Shown here: piece after piece, positions 1 to 7,628 of the stretch
How positions within the stretch are numbered: the first letter of the stretch is position 1
How the letters are laid out: every line of letters begins with the position of its first letter
Assembly (NCBI GenBank): GCA_963660435.1
Contig: CAVKYI010000005.1
Location: 1-64,000 of the forward strand
Origin: Hallerella sp963660435
GTDB taxonomy: Bacteria > Fibrobacterota > Fibrobacteria > Fibrobacterales > Fibrobacteraceae
Direction of reading: 5' to 3'
Length of the DNA stretch: 64,000 nt
Translations under genes and position numbers: made by a program
The notes under the pieces: model-generated
What the model was told of the DNA's origin: nothing
Database searches by the model: none
The model's input: the letters and a program-made list of their open reading frames with translations, nothing else

Positions 1-56
1 ACCAGCGCGAAGCGTCGCAACCAAATTTTTGAAAATTGAATTTTTAGAGGTGACCT
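1..56. repeat. Right end of 163-bp inverted-repeat element (copy cut by window start)
   Basis: These bases match the last 56 bases of the full copies at 22576-22738 and 48641-48803, ending in the terminal inverted repeat AATTTTTAGAGGTGACCT. The rest of the copy lies outside the window. The final two bases form part of the stop codon of the neighbouring minus-strand gene. Confidence 0.85.
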
Positions 57-768
57 AAAGCTCCCGATAGAGAACCCTCTTTCGGCACGCAGCGAATTTC
101 TTCGCAAGCGAAAGGATTCTTTCTACGCCTAGATTCTCGAAATCGACGGGATGAAACACGAGGCGCGGAACACCGACCGAAAAGCGCAAGACAGCTTTCG
201 CCGAAGCCATGACAAACGGAACGCTCCATGCCGGAAGTCCCGCAAAGCTTATCGCCGGAGAAAAGACGTTTCGACGATTCAGGGACTTTCCGTTCACGAA
301 AAGGCGTCCTTCGCAAAATGCGATCCTTTCCAGAACCTGCCTTTTCAAGGAGGGATTTCCATACCACGCCGGAGGAACGAATCCCGAAGGCGACGAAAGC
401 GAAAGGGCGTTCCAGAATTTCATCGACAGCTCGAGCAGGGCAAGGGAATCCCGTTCGCAAAGCCCGGCAAATTCCGCTTCTCCGCCTGTCAGGAGAAGAG
501 CCGCTTTCCCGATAACGCTTCGGGCAGAAGAGCGATCGGCAAGATGCCTCGCCCCGTGCAAAAGTAGTTCGTACCCAAGATTATTCAAGCGTACGACCTC
601 GTTTTCAAAGGCAAGGGCGTCGGTTTCACGAACATTCTCCGTCGAAGGGATCACCGCAATCGCAATCGGCCCTTCGACGGCATCCGACAGCAGGCGAACA
701 TGCTCCGAAGCCTCTCGAAAGTTTCTTGCCGAAAAATCGTGGTAGCAGAGAATGAATTTCCGTTCCAT
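55..768 (-). CDS. DUF2334-type polysaccharide deacetylase-like protein
   Basis: A 237-residue protein without a signal peptide. It has the look of the DUF2334 branch of the NodB/polysaccharide deacetylase superfamily: an early YHD (residues 9-11), an HGARH motif (71-75) where metal-binding histidines are expected, and a PPAWYG motif (132-137) like the F.PPAW block of that family. The substrate is not predictable. I chose the ATG at 768 (MERKF) over an in-frame start eight codons upstream because the coding signal begins there. It is divergent from the HAD phosphatase gene. The stop codon TAG is formed at the junction with the repeat element: T is flanking sequence and AG is the element's end. 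Family call is moderate; the activity is inferred. Confidence 0.65.
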   Translation of the reverse strand: MERKFILCYHDFSARNFREASEHVRLLSDAVEGPIAIAVIPSTENVRETDALAFENEVVRLNNLGYELLLHGARHLADRSSARSVIGKAALLLTGGEAEFAGLCERDSLALLELSMKFWNALSLSSPSGFVPPAWYGNPSLKRQVLERIAFCEGRLFVNGKSLNRRNVFSPAISFAGLPAWSVPFVMASAKAVLRFSVGVPRLVFHPVDFENLGVERILSLAKKFAACRKRVLYREL

Positions 769-819
769 GGAGTCCAAGATAACAAAACGCAAAAAACGAA
801 ATTGCTAGATTTGACCTTG
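769..819. promoter_or_regulatory. Compact divergent promoter region
   Basis: Only 51 bp separate the two divergent start codons. On the plus strand TAGATTTG (806-813) ends six bases before the HAD start at 820. On the minus strand TATCTTGG (774-781) lies five bases from the start at 768. Both resemble the Bacteroidota -7 element TAnnTTTG, which would place transcription starts at or next to the start codons. Confidence 0.45.
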
Positions 820-1458
820 ATGAAAAAGAAATCGCTCTACATCTTCGACATGGACGGAACGCTGTTCAATACGCTAGGCGATTTGAGTGTCGCCGTGAAC
901 CACGCTCTCGCCGAATTCGGCCTCAAGACGCTCTCGACGGAAAAGATCAGAAGCTATATCGGAAACGGTTCCCTGAAGCTTATCGAGCGTTCCCTGGAAG
1001 GGGCGGACGCTCCGCTCGAAGAAGTGCACAGATGCTACAGCGAATTTTACGCCGAACATTGCGAAGAAGCGACCGTCCCCTATCCGGGCGTCGTCGATTT
1101 CCTGAAGAACTTTCCCGCGAAAAAGGCTCTCGCGACAAACAAGCCGCAAGCCCCGGGAATCGCGCTTTTAAGGCACTTCGGAATCGAATCCTGCTTTAGC
1201 GCCTTTGCCTTCGGCGATACGGTTTCCGAACGCAAGCCGGCTGCGGAACCCTTCCTGAAGGTTCTCAAGGAAACAGGCGTTCCCAGGGAGGAAGCGGTCA
1301 TGGTCGGAGACGATGCGCCGGATATCCTCGGAGCGAAAAACGCAAGGATAGACAGCGTCTTCATCGAAAACGGTTTTGGCAAACGCTCGAGCTTTGCCCC
1401 CGTTGAACCGACCTACTCCATTTCCGATTTTTCGGACCTCAAGAATCTGCAGTTCTAA
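820..1458 (+). CDS. HAD-superfamily phosphatase (phosphoglycolate phosphatase-like)
   Basis: A 212-residue cytoplasmic HAD hydrolase. Motif I is DMDGT (nucleophile Asp10, Asp12) and the acidic motif IV is VGDDAPD near residues 161-168. A helical cap lies between them, as in the Gph/PpaX subfamily. The likely reaction is hydrolysis of a small phosphate monoester such as 2-phosphoglycolate or of pyrophosphate; the sequence does not settle which. The start is the ATG at 820 (MKKKSLYIF); longer versions begin inside the divergent gene. Its stop lies two bases before the miaB start, so the two are probably co-transcribed. Confidence 0.75.
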   Translation: MKKKSLYIFDMDGTLFNTLGDLSVAVNHALAEFGLKTLSTEKIRSYIGNGSLKLIERSLEGADAPLEEVHRCYSEFYAEHCEEATVPYPGVVDFLKNFPAKKALATNKPQAPGIALLRHFGIESCFSAFAFGDTVSERKPAAEPFLKVLKETGVPREEAVMVGDDAPDILGAKNARIDSVFIENGFGKRSSFAPVEPTYSISDFSDLKNLQF

Positions 1459-1460
1459 CG

Positions 1461-2786
1461 ATGCCGACCCGCTACCTGATCGATACCTACGGTTGCCAGA
1501 TGAACGAGTACGACTCCGCGCTCATCGCGTCGATGCTCGAAAGGAACGGTTGCCTTCCCACCGAAGACCCCGAAGAAGCGGACCTGTTCTTCTTTAACAC
1601 TTGCTCCGTCCGGGAAAAGGCGGAAGAAAGCGCCAAGGCCCGAATATCCAAGATGAAGTTCTTCAAGAAGCACCGTCCGTGGATAAAGTTCGTCGTGACA
1701 GGCTGCATGGCGGAACACCTGGGCGCGCGCCTAATCGAACAGGTCGATTGCGTCGATTATGTCATCGGTCCGGACCAGTATGGCAAGATTCCCGAGCTGC
1801 TCTTTCCCCATCCGCTCGCCGTAAACCGGCGGACGCTTTCGAAGCGGATAGTCACGGGCTTTGACGACGAGGAAAACTATCTTGGCGAATACGCAAAGCT
1901 TTCGCACCCGTTTTCCGCCTATGTCACTATCCAGCGGGGTTGCAATTTCCGGTGTAGCTACTGCATCGTCCCCTATGTCCGCGGACGGGAAAAGTATCGC
2001 GACGCAAGCGATGTCATCCGGGAAGTCGAAGCGGCAAGCGAACGCGGCGTGTCCGAAATCTGCCTGCTCGGCCAGACGGTCAACGCCTACCGGGAAAGGA
2101 ACACGGACTTTGCCGACCTGCTGCTCAGGATTTCGGAAGTGAAAGGAATCCGACGAATTCGCTTCATGAGTCCGCACCCGAAATTCTACACGGAAAAGCT
2201 TGTCGAAGTCCTGCAAGGGACGCCCGGAATCTGCCCCCATGCGCACATTCCGCTCCAAAGCGGAAGCGATCCGATTCTAAAGAAGATGCGGCGCCGCTAT
2301 ACGGTCGATGAATTCATGCGGATTCTCGAAAAGTTCCGCGGCAAGAATCCGTTCTACGGACTGACGACTGACATCATCGCAGGCTTTGTCGGGGAAACCG
2401 AAGAAGATTTCGAAGCGACCCTTTCCGCTGTCAGGGAAGCCCAGTTCGACGCGGCGTTCATGTTCATCTACAGCCCGCGCGAAGGCACCGAAAGCGCAAA
2501 GGAAGCCGAAACGCTCGACGAAAGCCAAAAGCAGAAACGCCTCGAAAGGCTGGTCGAGCTGCAAAACGCGATAACTCTAGAGCGCAACAGGCAGATGATC
2601 GGTCGCACCGAGGAAATTCTAATCGAAGGCCCATCCTCCAAGGATCCAAGCGAATGGGTCGGCAAGACCGGCAGTTTCAAGAAAGTCGTCATCAAGTCCC
2701 AGACGGCTAGACCGGGCGATTACGTCAAATGCCATATCGACGATGTCCGCGGATGGACCCTTCGCGGAACGCCTGTCGGAGAATAA
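1461..2786 (+). CDS. miaB: tRNA-2-methylthio-N6-dimethylallyladenosine synthase MiaB
   Basis: A 441-residue radical SAM methylthiotransferase that adds the 2-methylthio group to i6A37 of tRNAs reading UNN codons. The N-terminal UPF0004 domain starts with YGCQMN (Cys12). The radical SAM cluster is CNFRCSYC (Cys161, Cys165, Cys168), and a TRAM RNA-binding domain occupies roughly the last 65 residues. The length is typical for MiaB. It follows the HAD gene by two bases and precedes a SPOR-domain gene by nine. A second, different methylthiotransferase lies at 55357-56640. Confidence 0.95.
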   Translation: MPTRYLIDTYGCQMNEYDSALIASMLERNGCLPTEDPEEADLFFFNTCSVREKAEESAKARISKMKFFKKHRPWIKFVVTGCMAEHLGARLIEQVDCVDYVIGPDQYGKIPELLFPHPLAVNRRTLSKRIVTGFDDEENYLGEYAKLSHPFSAYVTIQRGCNFRCSYCIVPYVRGREKYRDASDVIREVEAASERGVSEICLLGQTVNAYRERNTDFADLLLRISEVKGIRRIRFMSPHPKFYTEKLVEVLQGTPGICPHAHIPLQSGSDPILKKMRRRYTVDEFMRILEKFRGKNPFYGLTTDIIAGFVGETEEDFEATLSAVREAQFDAAFMFIYSPREGTESAKEAETLDESQKQKRLERLVELQNAITLERNRQMIGRTEEILIEGPSSKDPSEWVGKTGSFKKVVIKSQTARPGDYVKCHIDDVRGWTLRGTPVGE

Positions 2787-2795
2787 GGAGAAGCG

Positions 2796-3698
2796 ATGCG
2801 TTTTTATTCCGTATGCCTGTTCGCGGTCGCGCTTTTTTTCGAAAGCGTCCTGGCTGTAACCGTCGAAGACGCCCAAAAGGCCTACATATCCGGCGACTGG
2901 ATTCGCGCGGCGGAATCCTTCGAAGCAGCCTGTCCCTCTCTCGGGGCGAAAGAGCGTTCCGAATGCGCGCTATGGGGAGTGCTCGCCCGTTCCCAGGCCG
3001 GAAACGCCAAGGACTTTTCCCTCGCTAGAAAAAAGCTCGACAGCCTGATATTCGCCACGCCGGATTCGCTCCCCGTCTTTTCGGATCTCTACATGACGCG
3101 CGCCCAGTTCGAACTTTACCTCAAGCGCCCGGATCTCTCTTTCCGAAGCCTCAAGACGGCTTTCGCCAAGGCGGAACCGCGACAGCTCGCCGTCATTTTC
3201 CAAGTCTGCCAGAGCCTCTACAAGGCAAGCCCGATCGATTCCGTCCAAAGCCTGTGCGCGGAAATCGAACGCGCGAAATCCGGAGCGCCAAAGGAAAGCT
3301 CCGCCACTGCCGGTCCAAGTTCGTCAAGCGGGAATCTTTCGAGTTCGTCCGCGGAAAGTCCCCAGATCGAATCGTCTTCTTCAGGGCCGAAGGAATCCGC
3401 AAGCGAGGTTTCCAGCTCGAGCGTCGCATCTGCCAAGGAATGGTCGCTGCAAGTCGGCGCTTTCGGCATCGCTTCCAACGCCGAAATGCTCGCAAACTCA
3501 CTTCGGGCGAAAAAGCTGGAAGTAGCGATACAGGAATCCAGAACGGAAGAACGTACGCTCTACCTGGTTCATGTCGGGGAGTTCGAAACCCGCGAACAGG
3601 CGATCGAATACGGAAAAGGCAAGCTCGAACCGCTCAATCTGGAATTTCAGCCCGTAAAAATGCGGAAATCTTTTCAAGAGCCGGTTCTAAATCCATAA
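2796..3698 (+). CDS. Secreted SPOR-domain protein with Ser-rich linker
   Basis: A 300-residue envelope protein. It has a signal peptide (about residues 1-20), a helical region of roughly 140 residues that may be TPR-like, a linker with repeated SSSS (about 165-213), and a C-terminal SPOR domain beginning at EWSLQVGAFG (about 215-290). SPOR domains bind glycan strands stripped of stem peptides at division septa, so a peptidoglycan-associated role is likely. The poly-serine linker is typical of Fibrobacter exported proteins. An AAGGAG Shine-Dalgarno sits five bases before the ATG. The partner is unknown. Confidence 0.75.
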   Translation: MRFYSVCLFAVALFFESVLAVTVEDAQKAYISGDWIRAAESFEAACPSLGAKERSECALWGVLARSQAGNAKDFSLARKKLDSLIFATPDSLPVFSDLYMTRAQFELYLKRPDLSFRSLKTAFAKAEPRQLAVIFQVCQSLYKASPIDSVQSLCAEIERAKSGAPKESSATAGPSSSSGNLSSSSAESPQIESSSSGPKESASEVSSSSVASAKEWSLQVGAFGIASNAEMLANSLRAKKLEVAIQESRTEERTLYLVHVGEFETREQAIEYGKGKLEPLNLEFQPVKMRKSFQEPVLNP

Positions 3699-3706
3699 AA
3701 CAGTTC

Positions 3707-3714
3707 TATATTTG
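3707..3714 (+). promoter_or_regulatory. Putative -7 box of the tRNA-Leu promoter
   Basis: TATATTTG lies 12 bases upstream of the mature tRNA 5' end and matches TAnnTTTG exactly. No clear upstream TTTG element is seen at the expected distance. Confidence 0.5.
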
Positions 3715-3726
3715 AAACACGCCCTT

Positions 3727-3810
3727 GCCGGGGTGGTGAAATTGGTAGACGCGCTGGACTCAAAATCCAGTAGAGGCAACTCTGTGAGGGTTCGATTCCC
3801 TCCCCCGGCA
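3727..3810 (+). tRNA. tRNA-Leu (anticodon CAA)
   Basis: An 84-nt class II tRNA. The acceptor stem GCCGGGG pairs with CCCCGGC (3803-3809), with discriminator A at 3810. The anticodon stem is CTGGA/TCCAG and the loop CTCAAAA places CAA at 3761-3763, decoding UUG. The T arm contains GGTTCGATTCC and there is a long variable arm, as expected for tRNA-Leu. The 3' CCA is not encoded. Confidence 0.95.
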
Positions 3811-3831
3811 TTATCGAATTGCCGAGGAACC

Positions 3832-4605
3832 ATGAAAATAGCTTTCAAAATTCTTTGCGCCTGCCTATTTGTCGCAACAGCTTCGTTTGCGCAGGATGAT
3901 TTTGAAACATACTCTTCCGAAAACGGGAACACTTCCTATTACGCCCCGGCAGAAGATACCGAAGGCGCCAACTATTACAGCGCGGACGACCCTAACGCCC
4001 CCGAAGCGACATCCGATGTCGGCACGCTGAACGCATCGTCGAGCGAATGGGCGGGTTTTGACTACGAAGCCGTGGGCCTCACCCAGTGGGAATTCCAGCA
4101 GGCGAAGGAAAGCGGCATGAGCCGCGACAAGCTTACCCAGCTGACCGAACTGGGCGTTCGCCCGTCCGAATACCTCCAGGAACCTTGGAAACGTCTCGGT
4201 GTGACCGAGGAAAGCTGGCTCGGCGAACGCGCGAACGGTCTCGAAGATTCCGATATCGACCGGACTTATCGAAACCACGCCGGCGAACAGAATTACGCCT
4301 ACATTTCCCTCGCGATTCCCTCGTTCTACCAGTGGAAACACGAAGAAACCGTCAAGGCTATCTGGATGGACGCTCTCTGGGTGGTCGGCGTTGCCGGTCT
4401 CACCTACTTTGCCATCAACAGCGACGACTACGACAATACGTGGGTCTATTGGCTGATACCTGTCCTCGGGGCACACGTCTGGTCCTTTGCCGACGCATTC
4501 TTCGGGACGCAGTGGAGCAACAATCCCGACGCGAACCGTTTCAGTCTGGGCATTGGACCGAATCTCGACCGAGGCGTCGCCGGTATCTTGCAACTGCGTT
4601 TCTAG
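3832..4605 (+). CDS. Hypothetical exported protein with two C-terminal hydrophobic segments
   Basis: A 257-residue protein that I do not recognise. It starts at the ATG just after the tRNA (MKIAFKILC) with a cleavable-looking signal peptide ending near ASFA. An acidic, Tyr/Ser-rich stretch follows, then a helical middle, and two hydrophobic segments near residues 180-225 (around WMDALWVVGVAGLTYFAI and VYWLIPVLGAHVW). The C-terminus ends in LQLRF, an aromatic ending common in outer-membrane proteins. This arrangement resembles DUF5683-type envelope proteins, but the match is weak. panD begins five bases after its stop. Confidence 0.6.
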   Translation: MKIAFKILCACLFVATASFAQDDFETYSSENGNTSYYAPAEDTEGANYYSADDPNAPEATSDVGTLNASSSEWAGFDYEAVGLTQWEFQQAKESGMSRDKLTQLTELGVRPSEYLQEPWKRLGVTEESWLGERANGLEDSDIDRTYRNHAGEQNYAYISLAIPSFYQWKHEETVKAIWMDALWVVGVAGLTYFAINSDDYDNTWVYWLIPVLGAHVWSFADAFFGTQWSNNPDANRFSLGIGPNLDRGVAGILQLRF

Positions 4606-4610
4606 AAAAG

Positions 4611-4958
4611 ATGCAAATCGAACTTCTCAAGTGCAAAATTCATCGCGCTACGGTGACCGACGCGAACCTGAATTACGAAGGCTCCATCACGCTAGACAGA
4701 GCCTTGATGGATGCGTCCGGAATTCTCCCTTTCGAAAAGGTCGGGATTCTCGACATCAACAACGGCGCGCGCTTCGACACCTATGTAATCGAAGGGGAAC
4801 GGGACTCGGGAACGATATGCCTAAACGGCGCCGCAGCCCGAATGGTCCAAAAGGGCGATCTCGTCATCATCGTTTCCTACGTAGCCCTCACGCCGGAAGA
4901 AGCGAAGTGCTGGAATCCGACAATCGTCAAGGTCGATTCCCGGAACAGGCCGCTATAA
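4611..4958 (+). CDS. panD: Aspartate 1-decarboxylase PanD
   Basis: A 115-residue pyruvoyl enzyme that converts L-aspartate to beta-alanine for pantothenate and CoA synthesis. The Gly24-Ser25 self-cleavage site (NYEGSITLD) that generates the pyruvoyl group is present, as are the conserved Lys9 and the NNGARFDTY and NGAAAR blocks. The length fits the family. The ATG at 4611 gives the canonical N-terminus MQIELLKCKIHRA. It lies in the same run as the gene before it, with a five-base gap. Confidence 0.95.
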   Translation: MQIELLKCKIHRATVTDANLNYEGSITLDRALMDASGILPFEKVGILDINNGARFDTYVIEGERDSGTICLNGAAARMVQKGDLVIIVSYVALTPEEAKCWNPTIVKVDSRNRPL

Positions 4959-4963
4959 ATCGC

Positions 4964-4971
4964 TATATTTA
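4964..4971 (+). promoter_or_regulatory. Putative -7 box
   Basis: TATATTTA sits four bases upstream of the GTG chosen for the lipoprotein gene at 4976. It fits the start-proximal TAnnTTT pattern seen elsewhere in the window and would give a leaderless or nearly leaderless transcript. Confidence 0.35.
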
Positions 4972-4975
4972 CCGC

Positions 4976-5374
4976 GTGACATTTTCTCTAGCCAGAAAAA
5001 TCTTGCCCTTGCTAAGCCTTGCGGGAATCTTGCTTTCCTGCAAGGAAGAAGCGCCGATTGTCCAGGAAATACGCGAAACGCCCGGTGACATCCAGGTGTT
5101 GAATTCCAGCGGCATTCCCGGAGCGGCAGCCAAGATGCGCGACTATCTGCGTTCCCAGGGATTTGACGTGCTCGAAATGAGCAACGAAAGGCTCTGGAAT
5201 TACGAGGAGACGATCATCGCGCTTCGCAATCCGCATTGGGCAGGGGCCGAAGCTCTCGCCACGGCCCTTCACACCGAAAACGTCATTCCGCTCCAGAACA
5301 AGCGGGTTCTCTTCGACGCGACGGTCTATGTGGGCAAGGACTTCGAAAAAATAATTCAGGCAGGTTCCAAATGA
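4976..5374 (+). CDS. LytR C-terminal-like lipoprotein
   Basis: A 132-residue predicted lipoprotein. A hydrophobic signal ends in the lipobox LLSC with the lipidated Cys near residue 21. The rest resembles the LytR_C fold: a VLNSSGIPGAA motif, a helix with a LRSQGFDV turn, and a final VYVGKDF strand. This domain occurs on envelope proteins, often near rsfS-type genes; its molecular role is unclear. The GTG start at 4976 is chosen because it gives a complete lipoprotein signal and no ATG is available. The stop overlaps the rsfS start (ATGA), so the genes are translationally coupled. Confidence 0.65.
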   Translation: MTFSLARKILPLLSLAGILLSCKEEAPIVQEIRETPGDIQVLNSSGIPGAAAKMRDYLRSQGFDVLEMSNERLWNYEETIIALRNPHWAGAEALATALHTENVIPLQNKRVLFDATVYVGKDFEKIIQAGSK

Positions 5375-5928
5375 CAACAGCCAAGACGACCACAAAAAAG
5401 ACAACCACACGAAAGACCGCGACGAAGGCCACCACAAAGGCCAAGGTTTCCAAGGCGACAAAGACCTCGGCAAGGAAAACGGATGCGGTAAAGAAAGCCG
5501 CGCAAAAAAAATCCGCCAGGAAGTCCGCCTATACGGAAGCGGTCCAAATGGCCGCAACCACCCTTTTCGAGCTGCGCGCCCTGAATCTGGAACTTCTGGA
5601 TCTCCAGGGAATTTCGGAAACTTCCGACTTCATGATTCTCGCCACTTGCGAAAGCGAGGCCCAGATGCAGGCGATTCTCGATGCGCTTTCCAAGGACTTC
5701 AAGGCGAGGGAAATGCCCTATCGGACGGAGTACAAGCCGGGCATCAATATGCGCTGGGCCGTGTTCGACGCGGGATTCGACCTGATTGTCCAGCTTTTCG
5801 AGGAAAGCAAGCGCGAAGAACTCGCCTTTGACAAACTCTACGGCGACGCCACGATTGCAAAGCTCGAAGAAAAGGACTTTATCCGGACAAAAGCGAAAAA
5901 GGTAAAAATCGAAAATGAACTCGTTTGA
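5371..5928 (+). CDS. rsfS: Ribosomal silencing factor RsfS with Lys/Thr-rich N-terminal extension
   Basis: A 185-residue protein. The RsfS (YbeB/Iojap) domain covers about residues 53-160, including the DLQGISETSDFMILAT block and the conserved WAVFDAGFDLIVQLF core. RsfS binds ribosomal protein L14 and blocks subunit joining during starvation. The unusual part is the first 50 or so residues, a low-complexity run of Lys, Thr and Ala (TTKKTTTRK and similar), absent from the usual protein of about 105-130 residues. It may bind RNA or ribosomes. It overlaps the preceding gene by four bases and argS by 14. Confidence 0.9.
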   Translation: MTTAKTTTKKTTTRKTATKATTKAKVSKATKTSARKTDAVKKAAQKKSARKSAYTEAVQMAATTLFELRALNLELLDLQGISETSDFMILATCESEAQMQAILDALSKDFKAREMPYRTEYKPGINMRWAVFDAGFDLIVQLFEESKREELAFDKLYGDATIAKLEEKDFIRTKAKKVKIENELV

Positions 5929-7627
5929 TGTCGAAATAGCGAAGTCTGTCGCCGCAACGGGAGCCTTCGACTACGAGCAGGCGAAAAAACTGCTCACCAT
6001 CCCTGCCGACACGGAACACGGCAACTTTTCTCTTCCCTGTTTCGCCTTGGCACGAACCATGCGCAAGGCCCCGAAACTCATCGCCGAAGAACTCGCCGAA
6101 AAAATCCAGCTGCCCGAAGGCCTCTCCAAGGTCGAAGCGGTCGCCGGCTATCTGAACTTCTTTATCGACCGGAACTTTCTCGCCAAGTCCATTCTAGAAG
6201 AAATTTCCGAGAAGGGAATCGATTACGGCCACGCAAGCCCAAACGGCAAGACCGTCTGTATCGACTACAGTTCCCCGAACATCGGCAAGGAACTCGCCTT
6301 CCACCACTTGCGTTCGACCATGATTGGCAACAGCCTTGCGCGCATTTACAAGGCAAGCGGCTACAAAGTCGAACGGATCAATCATCTCGGAGACTGGGGG
6401 ACCGCCTTTGGCAAGCTCATCGTCATGTATCTGCGGGAGAATCGCCCGACGGACGACGCGACGCTCGAAAGCCTGACCGTCAAGGAGCTGAACATCCTCT
6501 ACGCGAGCTTTTCCAAGGCGGCAGAGGCGGAGCCATCTCTCGAAGACGATGCGAGAAGGGCCTTTGCGGAACTTGAACGGGGAAACGCCCAGTATCACAG
6601 GCTGTGGCTTGCGTTCCGTGCCGCGACGCTCAAGGAACTGATGCGCATCTACAGGATGATGGGCGTCGATTTCGACCATTACACCGGCGAATCGTTCTAC
6701 GAAGACAAGATGCCCGCGGTCATCGAGGAACTCGAAGCGAAAGGCCTCCTCGAACGCAGCGAAGAACGCGACGTGGTAAAGCTCGACGACTACAAGCTGA
6801 ACCCGTGCCTTATCCGCAAAAGCGACGGCAGTACGCTCTACGCGACCCGCGATCTCGCCGCAGCGATCTACCGAAAGAAGGAATACGATTTCGACAAGTG
6901 TCTCTATGTCGTGGACCTGGGCCAGGCGCTCCACTTTAGACAGGTCAAGCTCGTTCTCAAGAAGATGGGACGGGAATGGTACGATACGCTCGTCCACATT
7001 CCGTTCGGCGTAATTCTCAACTTCATCGACGGCAAGTGGGAAAAGGGAAAGACGCGTACCGGCAAGGCAAAGCTTCTCCGCGACGTCATCGAAGCCGCCC
7101 AGCAAAAGATCCTCGAATTTATCGACAAGAAAAATCCGGATCTGGAGAACAAGGAACTGATAGCCCGGCAAATCGGTATCAGCGCCCTTACGTTCAACGA
7201 TCTCAAGAACCACCGTCTGATGGATGTCAAGTTCGACTGGGATTCCGCGCTGAGCTTCGAAGGGGCGACAGGCCCCTATGTACAGAACGCCCATGTCCGG
7301 CTCTGCAGCATCATGCGCAAGGCCGGTTACGAAGTTTCCGCCAAGGATGTGGACTACAGCCAGCTCGAAGACGACAACGCTTACGAACTGGTCAAGGTTC
7401 TCGCCCAAAAGGCGGAGAGAATCCGCCAATCGGTCGAATCGGACGAGCCTTGCGTTCTTGCCCAATACGCGCTCGATATCGCCGGCGCGGCACACAAGTT
7501 CATCCACGAAGATCGCGTTCTGGGAAGTTCCGAAGAGAAGTCCAGGCTTTTCCTCGTCAAATGCACGCAGACCGTGCTGGAAGACGTTCTGGATTTGCTC
7601 GGGCTTTTCCCCGTCCGCACGATGTAA
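5915..7627 (+). CDS. argS: Arginyl-tRNA synthetase
   Basis: A 570-residue class I aminoacyl-tRNA synthetase that charges tRNA-Arg. The N-terminal Add-1 domain (about 1-90) contains HGNFSLPCF. The HIGH-equivalent region SPNIGKELAFHHLRS lies near residues 110-126, and the KMSKS-equivalent is KTRTGK near residue 380, a degenerate form common in ArgS. The C-terminal DALR-type helical domain ends in LLGLFPVRTM, the usual ArgS C-terminus. It overlaps the rsfS stop by 14 bases and is followed one base later by mqnC. Confidence 0.95.
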   Translation: MNSFDVEIAKSVAATGAFDYEQAKKLLTIPADTEHGNFSLPCFALARTMRKAPKLIAEELAEKIQLPEGLSKVEAVAGYLNFFIDRNFLAKSILEEISEKGIDYGHASPNGKTVCIDYSSPNIGKELAFHHLRSTMIGNSLARIYKASGYKVERINHLGDWGTAFGKLIVMYLRENRPTDDATLESLTVKELNILYASFSKAAEAEPSLEDDARRAFAELERGNAQYHRLWLAFRAATLKELMRIYRMMGVDFDHYTGESFYEDKMPAVIEELEAKGLLERSEERDVVKLDDYKLNPCLIRKSDGSTLYATRDLAAAIYRKKEYDFDKCLYVVDLGQALHFRQVKLVLKKMGREWYDTLVHIPFGVILNFIDGKWEKGKTRTGKAKLLRDVIEAAQQKILEFIDKKNPDLENKELIARQIGISALTFNDLKNHRLMDVKFDWDSALSFEGATGPYVQNAHVRLCSIMRKAGYEVSAKDVDYSQLEDDNAYELVKVLAQKAERIRQSVESDEPCVLAQYALDIAGAAHKFIHEDRVLGSSEEKSRLFLVKCTQTVLEDVLDLLGLFPVRTM

Positions 7628-7628
7628 G

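Noticed and set aside
44..460. Minus-strand ORF overlapping the DUF2334 gene in another frame
   Set aside because: It lies wholly within the DUF2334 gene, has Arg/Ser-rich composition and no motif.
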